DNA of 64,000 bases from Granulosicoccus sp036478565 (GTDB lineage: Bacteria; Pseudomonadota; Gammaproteobacteria; Granulosicoccales; Granulosicoccaceae): assembly GCA_965224525.1 (NCBI GenBank), contig OZ245050.1, positions 1,426,001 through 1,490,000 of the forward strand, read 5' to 3'. The notes below the pieces were generated by a model. That model did no database searches. It saw only the letters and a program-made list of their open reading frames with translations, and was not told the DNA's origin. Made by a program: the position numbers and the translations under genes. Numbering within the stretch: the first letter of the stretch is position 1; every line of letters begins with the position of its first letter. Below are positions 60,488 to 64,000 of this stretch, piece after piece.

Positions 60488-62296
60488 ATGGTCGTTACTG
60501 CTGATCTTGCAGTTACTGATGAGGCTTTATCCCGACATGCAACGGTCGCTGGCCAGCGTTGGCTGGACTGGATGGCGCCGATGCTGCCCGAAGCTGAGTG
60601 GCTTGCCCGGATTACCGTCGAGGCTGACGCGTCAGCTGGTTCAGAAATTGGTGCTTTTGCAGTCTGGCCGCAGTCGCTGACGCCGCCATCGGTTTGTCTG
60701 AGCTTGTCGCTGAGAGTGGCGGCAACGCAGCGGATTATCCATGTAGCTGATGCGCAACCCGCCTTGCTGGCTATACCCATGCCGGGTCCACAGAGTTTGA
60801 ATGGCAAACCACTGGTGACACAGGTATTTCTCATGGCCGCTGAATCGATGAGTGCAGAGCGTCGCCAGGCTATTGTTCGCCTCTGTCGATGGGCTGCTTA
60901 TGCGCCTGAACAAGCGTTGACCAGGCGCGCGCAGGGAAACCTGAGCAACGGTTTGTCGGATGCGGTTCTTATGGCTGCTACGCGACATCGATCAACAATA
61001 GCGATAGCGTTTGCAATAGCGAATGAAACTGCCCGGCAATGCGGGTGTCAACGTGTTTCGGTTGGTCTTGCCCGTTACGGGAAGGTGTCTTTGAAAGCGA
61101 TATCCGGACAGCCCCATATTGACAGCAGACGGACACTGCCGCAGGCCATCATTGGCGTGATGTATTCAGCACTTGACCTGGACGAGTCAGCGGAGTTTCC
61201 GGCAAAACAACCTCGACCAGCTTCATTTGCAGAACTGCACGAACAGAACAGCGGTATGCCGTTATTGTGTATTCAGGTTGCGGGTTATGCTGGTGATACG
61301 GCCGTGATTGTGCTTGAACGAACTGGCGATCAAGTTTTTACAACAGCGCAGCGAGTGGCCATAGAGTCTGTCATTTCGTATGCGTTGCAGCTAATGCTGA
61401 TGATCGAGCGTCAGCAACTACCCGTAACCGATCGATTCAGAGTTGGTTTTGCTCGACTGTCCGGTCTCATGGAGAAACGGCGTTTACCGTTGCGTACTGC
61501 TGGCGTGGCAATGGGCATGGTTGCTTTCGCGTTGGCCTTTATTATCCATGTGCCTTTGACGGTGACAGCACAGGCCTCCATTGAGGCTGCGGATCTACAG
61601 GTTGTAGCTGCTCCGCAGTCGGGCTATTTACAATCTGCGCACGTGCGAGCAGGTGATCATGTCAACAAAGGGCAGTTACTGGCTACGCTGGATCAGCGAG
61701 ATCTGCAAGTGGCGGTAGAGCGATGGCAAGGTGAGGCGGCCAGTAATCAGGAAAAAATGTCGCGTGCACTTGCAACCCGTGACCGCCAGCAACTCGGACG
61801 CTTGCGTGCGGATGCAGATCGCATACGTGCAGAGTTGGCATTGGTTGAACGCCGTTTGGAAAGAAGCGAGTTGCGTGCACCCTTTAATGGGATCGTGCTT
61901 AAGGGTGACCCTGGCCAATCGCTTGGTTCACCGGTTGAGCAAGGCGAGGTATTGTTTGAAGTTGCGTCCAGTGGAAAATACCGCTTGAGAGTCGAGGTTG
62001 ACGAACACGATGTTGGCCTGGTTGCTCCGGGGCAAGCGCTGCGAGTGCGTATGGCTGCTATGCCGGAGCGTTTATGGAGTGCGAAGCTGGATGCTGTGCA
62101 GCCGGTGGCAGTTGCTGAACAGGGCGGTAGTGTCTTTCGATTGCCGGCTACTCTTGAACAAAGTAAGGGGCTCCGCCCGGGAATGCAAGGTATTGCCAGG
62201 CTTCACGTTGGAAGCCGCTCCATCGCATCAGTCTACACTCGTGGTCTGCGTAATCGCCTGCGTCTGCTTGCCTGGAAAGTGGGGCTGAGCCGTTGA
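60488..62296 (+). CDS. GAF-domain HlyD-type membrane fusion protein
   Basis: A 602-residue protein with an unusual layout. Residues 1-150 are a cytoplasmic region; residues about 155-315 look like a GAF domain (AFAIANETARQCGCQRVSVG, then LLCIQVAGYAGDTAVIVLER). One transmembrane helix follows near residues 335-360 (GMVAFALAFIIHVPLTVTA). The periplasmic HlyD-type part has a split lipoyl-like domain (APQSGYLQSAHVRAGDHVNK, later ELRAPFNGIVLKGDPGQSLG) flanking a coiled-coil hairpin, then a beta-barrel. It is coupled to the downstream M50-type metalloprotease gene (TTG start overlaps its stop). A regulated exporter adaptor is the likely role. Confidence 0.85.
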   Translation: MVVTADLAVTDEALSRHATVAGQRWLDWMAPMLPEAEWLARITVEADASAGSEIGAFAVWPQSLTPPSVCLSLSLRVAATQRIIHVADAQPALLAIPMPGPQSLNGKPLVTQVFLMAAESMSAERRQAIVRLCRWAAYAPEQALTRRAQGNLSNGLSDAVLMAATRHRSTIAIAFAIANETARQCGCQRVSVGLARYGKVSLKAISGQPHIDSRRTLPQAIIGVMYSALDLDESAEFPAKQPRPASFAELHEQNSGMPLLCIQVAGYAGDTAVIVLERTGDQVFTTAQRVAIESVISYALQLMLMIERQQLPVTDRFRVGFARLSGLMEKRRLPLRTAGVAMGMVAFALAFIIHVPLTVTAQASIEAADLQVVAAPQSGYLQSAHVRAGDHVNKGQLLATLDQRDLQVAVERWQGEAASNQEKMSRALATRDRQQLGRLRADADRIRAELALVERRLERSELRAPFNGIVLKGDPGQSLGSPVEQGEVLFEVASSGKYRLRVEVDEHDVGLVAPGQALRVRMAAMPERLWSAKLDAVQPVAVAEQGGSVFRLPATLEQSKGLRPGMQGIARLHVGSRSIASVYTRGLRNRLRLLAWKVGLSR

Positions 62297-64000
62297 GCAA
62301 GCCAGCACTATGGCCGCTGTTATCTCCAGCCGTTGCAACGCTTGCGCCACATGCCCGTATGCAAGAGCGTATGGTTCGCGGTGAGTTGTGGGCGATTGTT
62401 CATAACACTGTAACGGGCGAGCACGTTCGTATCAATAGTGCATTGCTGGACGTGATCAGGCGAATTGACGGGCGCAGTTCACTTCAGTCGTTACTGCCTT
62501 CTGACAAGGCAGCGGGTAGAGATGGTTGCATCAGTAATGATTCACTTGAGGCTATCGCTTTGGGCATCCTGAGCTTGTCGCAGTGTGGCATGTTGAATTT
62601 GGGATTGCCGGGTGAAGCAGACCGATTGCTGCTTCAACATCGGAGGCTTGCCCGCAATACACGCCGAGGCAGGTGGTTGAATCCGCTTGCGGTACGAATG
62701 CCGCTACACAATCCCGATCGCTGGCTGGATCGGTTGAGCCCATGGTTTTCCGGCGTGTTCAGCAAGGCAGCATTCTATGGTGTATTCCTGCTGTTTCTCG
62801 TCGCACTCACTACTGCACTGTCGCATGTCTCCGAACTCGGCGCGCAGTTTGAACGCTTTGTTGATACACCAGACCACTGGTGGTTGCTGGGGCTGGTTTA
62901 TCCTGTATTGAAGGTATTCCATGAGCTGGCGCATGCGTTGGCTATCAAGAACTGGGGTGGCCGGGTTCATGAAATTGGTATCACTTTGCTAGTGCTCATG
63001 CCCGTCCCCTATATCGATGCGTCAGATAGCTGGTGGTTCAACCGGCGCTATCAACGCCTGCTTGTGAGTGCGGCTGGCATGTTGGCCGAGGGTGCTATTG
63101 CCTCAGTTGCGCTGATACTGTTTTTCATTGTTGAGCCTGGCATTGTTCGTGATCTTGCGTTTACAACAGCGCTGACAGGGTCAGTGTCAACCCTGCTATT
63201 CAATGCAAATCCGTTACTGAAATTTGATGGATACCAGATTTTGCAGGATGCAGTCGATATGCCTAATCTGGCGCGTCGCTCAGTGTTATACCTGCAATAT
63301 CTGATAAGGCGTTATCTGTTCCAGGTGCAGTCCGCGCGCTCACCCGCGACAGGCGTTCATGAGCGTCGGTGGTTAGTTGCCTATGGTATATCCTCTCAGG
63401 CTTTTCGCTGGGTCATTACCTTGGGTATTGCCGCATACCTCGTAAAGCATGTGCTTATCATTGGTGTCGGCCTCGGGTTATTTGCGCTTTACCAGTTGGG
63501 CATCAAACCAGTAATCCGTGGTTTTACCTATGTACATCATGCTGAAGAACTAACAGGGCATCGCCAGCAGGCGATAGCAAAGTCTACCGGGTTACTGGCA
63601 GCGTTGCTTGTACTGGTATTTCTGATTCCCTTGCCTGCAAGCACTCGCGCCGAAGGCGTCGTATGGGTTCCGGGCCAGGCACGGCTGTTGGCTGGTGAGG
63701 CCGGAGAAATTGTTGATGTCCTGGTAAAGCCTGGTAGCCAGGTGCAGGCAAATGAGTTGCTTATTCGCCTGGCCTCGCCGTTACTGCTGACAGAACTGGA
63801 CGTGGTAGAGGCTGAAATCATGGCTTTGCGTTCCGAACATTTTGCTGTATCGCGTCATGAGGTGACTGAGCGTAGATTGATCGCTTTGGATATAAACAGT
63901 CAGATTCGGGCAGCAGAACTGTTGCGGCAACGTATCCTGGCTTTGGAAATCAGGGCAAAGAAGACCGGCCGTTATGCTCCGCCTGATGAGCGGGTACTTG
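62293..64000 (+). CDS. PqqD-M50-HlyD-like membrane metalloprotease (partial at window end)
   Basis: Starts at TTG 62293, inside the stop region of the HlyD gene, and remains open to the window edge (569 codons seen). Residues about 20-70 look PqqD-like (RMQERMVRGELWAIVHNTVT, HVRINSALLDVIRRIDG). An M50-type membrane zinc protease domain follows: HELAH at residues 210-214 and NPLLKFDGY with the metal-binding Asp at residue 312, among several transmembrane helices. After about residue 440 a HlyD-like lipoyl half (GEIVDVLVKPGSQVQANELL) and a coiled coil begin. This matches the putative peptide zinc metalloprotease (YydH-like) group linked to peptide export. Its peptide substrate and any ABC partner lie beyond the window. 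Confidence 0.8.
   Translation, partial: MSKPALWPLLSPAVATLAPHARMQERMVRGELWAIVHNTVTGEHVRINSALLDVIRRIDGRSSLQSLLPSDKAAGRDGCISNDSLEAIALGILSLSQCGMLNLGLPGEADRLLLQHRRLARNTRRGRWLNPLAVRMPLHNPDRWLDRLSPWFSGVFSKAAFYGVFLLFLVALTTALSHVSELGAQFERFVDTPDHWWLLGLVYPVLKVFHELAHALAIKNWGGRVHEIGITLLVLMPVPYIDASDSWWFNRRYQRLLVSAAGMLAEGAIASVALILFFIVEPGIVRDLAFTTALTGSVSTLLFNANPLLKFDGYQILQDAVDMPNLARRSVLYLQYLIRRYLFQVQSARSPATGVHERRWLVAYGISSQAFRWVITLGIAAYLVKHVLIIGVGLGLFALYQLGIKPVIRGFTYVHHAEELTGHRQQAIAKSTGLLAALLVLVFLIPLPASTRAEGVVWVPGQARLLAGEAGEIVDVLVKPGSQVQANELLIRLASPLLLTELDVVEAEIMALRSEHFAVSRHEVTERRLIALDINSQIRAAELLRQRILALEIRAKKTGRYAPPDERVL

Noticed and set aside
1..64000. tRNA or rRNA genes
   Set aside because: I looked for T-arm and anticodon-arm patterns in the intergenic regions and found none that form a cloverleaf; a tRNAscan search would be decisive.

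Overview
The window looks like chromosome from a gammaproteobacterium with roughly balanced base composition. The evidence is the set of gammaproteobacterial housekeeping genes (hflD, a YqiB-like DUF1249 gene, clpS-clpA-infA, crcB, serS, aceA) and a System I cytochrome c maturation operon. The many secreted beta-helix and fibronectin lipoproteins, together with several branched-chain-amino-acid-type ABC transporters, suggest a free-living, probably marine lineage near Granulosicoccus or the Chromatiales. That placement is inference; no rRNA is present.

Layout. 1-1.2 kb: pentapeptide-repeat/RTX-like protein. 1.3-18.7 kb: conserved core (hflD, mnmA, LysR regulator, aceA, UDP-sugar epimerase, J-domain protein, PEP-CTERM-type sugar transferase, clpS, clpA, infA, DUF1249, DUF4124, crcB, serS). 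Between crcB and serS sit a hsdM remnant, a universal stress protein and an unrecognised lipoprotein. 18.7-28.5 kb: one-direction island with an acyl-CoA synthetase, a complete Liv-type ABC transporter, a PaaK-like ligase, a YciA-like thioesterase and DUF1285. 28.7-35 kb: two secreted beta-helix proteins and a DUF6502 protein, linked by a shared palindrome over predicted promoters. 35.2-41.1 kb: ccmABCDEFGH. 41.3-47.2 kb: secreted hydrolase, two lipoproteins, a CopG-type antitoxin remnant and a second unusual hydrolase. 47.7-53.3 kb: second Liv-type transporter, rhodanese and a BoxR-like HTH protein that lacks the usual C-terminal domain. 53.4-60.4 kb: lipoprotein, 5-oxoprolinase pxpBCA, coiled-coil protein, AEC transporter and a glutaryl-CoA-dehydrogenase-like enzyme. 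60.5-64 kb: GAF-HlyD adaptor followed by a PqqD/M50/HlyD-like membrane metalloprotease that runs off the edge.

Main candidates for new biology: (1) the DUF6502/beta-helix module, where the same 16-bp palindrome (CGGGATAATAnnCCCG) covers the predicted -10 boxes of two separate transcription units and DUF6502 has a helix-turn-helix-like segment; (2) the GAF-HlyD plus PqqD-M50-HlyD pair, probably an export or processing machine; (3) the 600-residue hydrolase with a duplicated helical N-terminal module; (4) the secreted lipase-like protein whose signal peptide is one base out of frame with the only nearby ATG. All calls come from reading the sequence alone; no database search was run.
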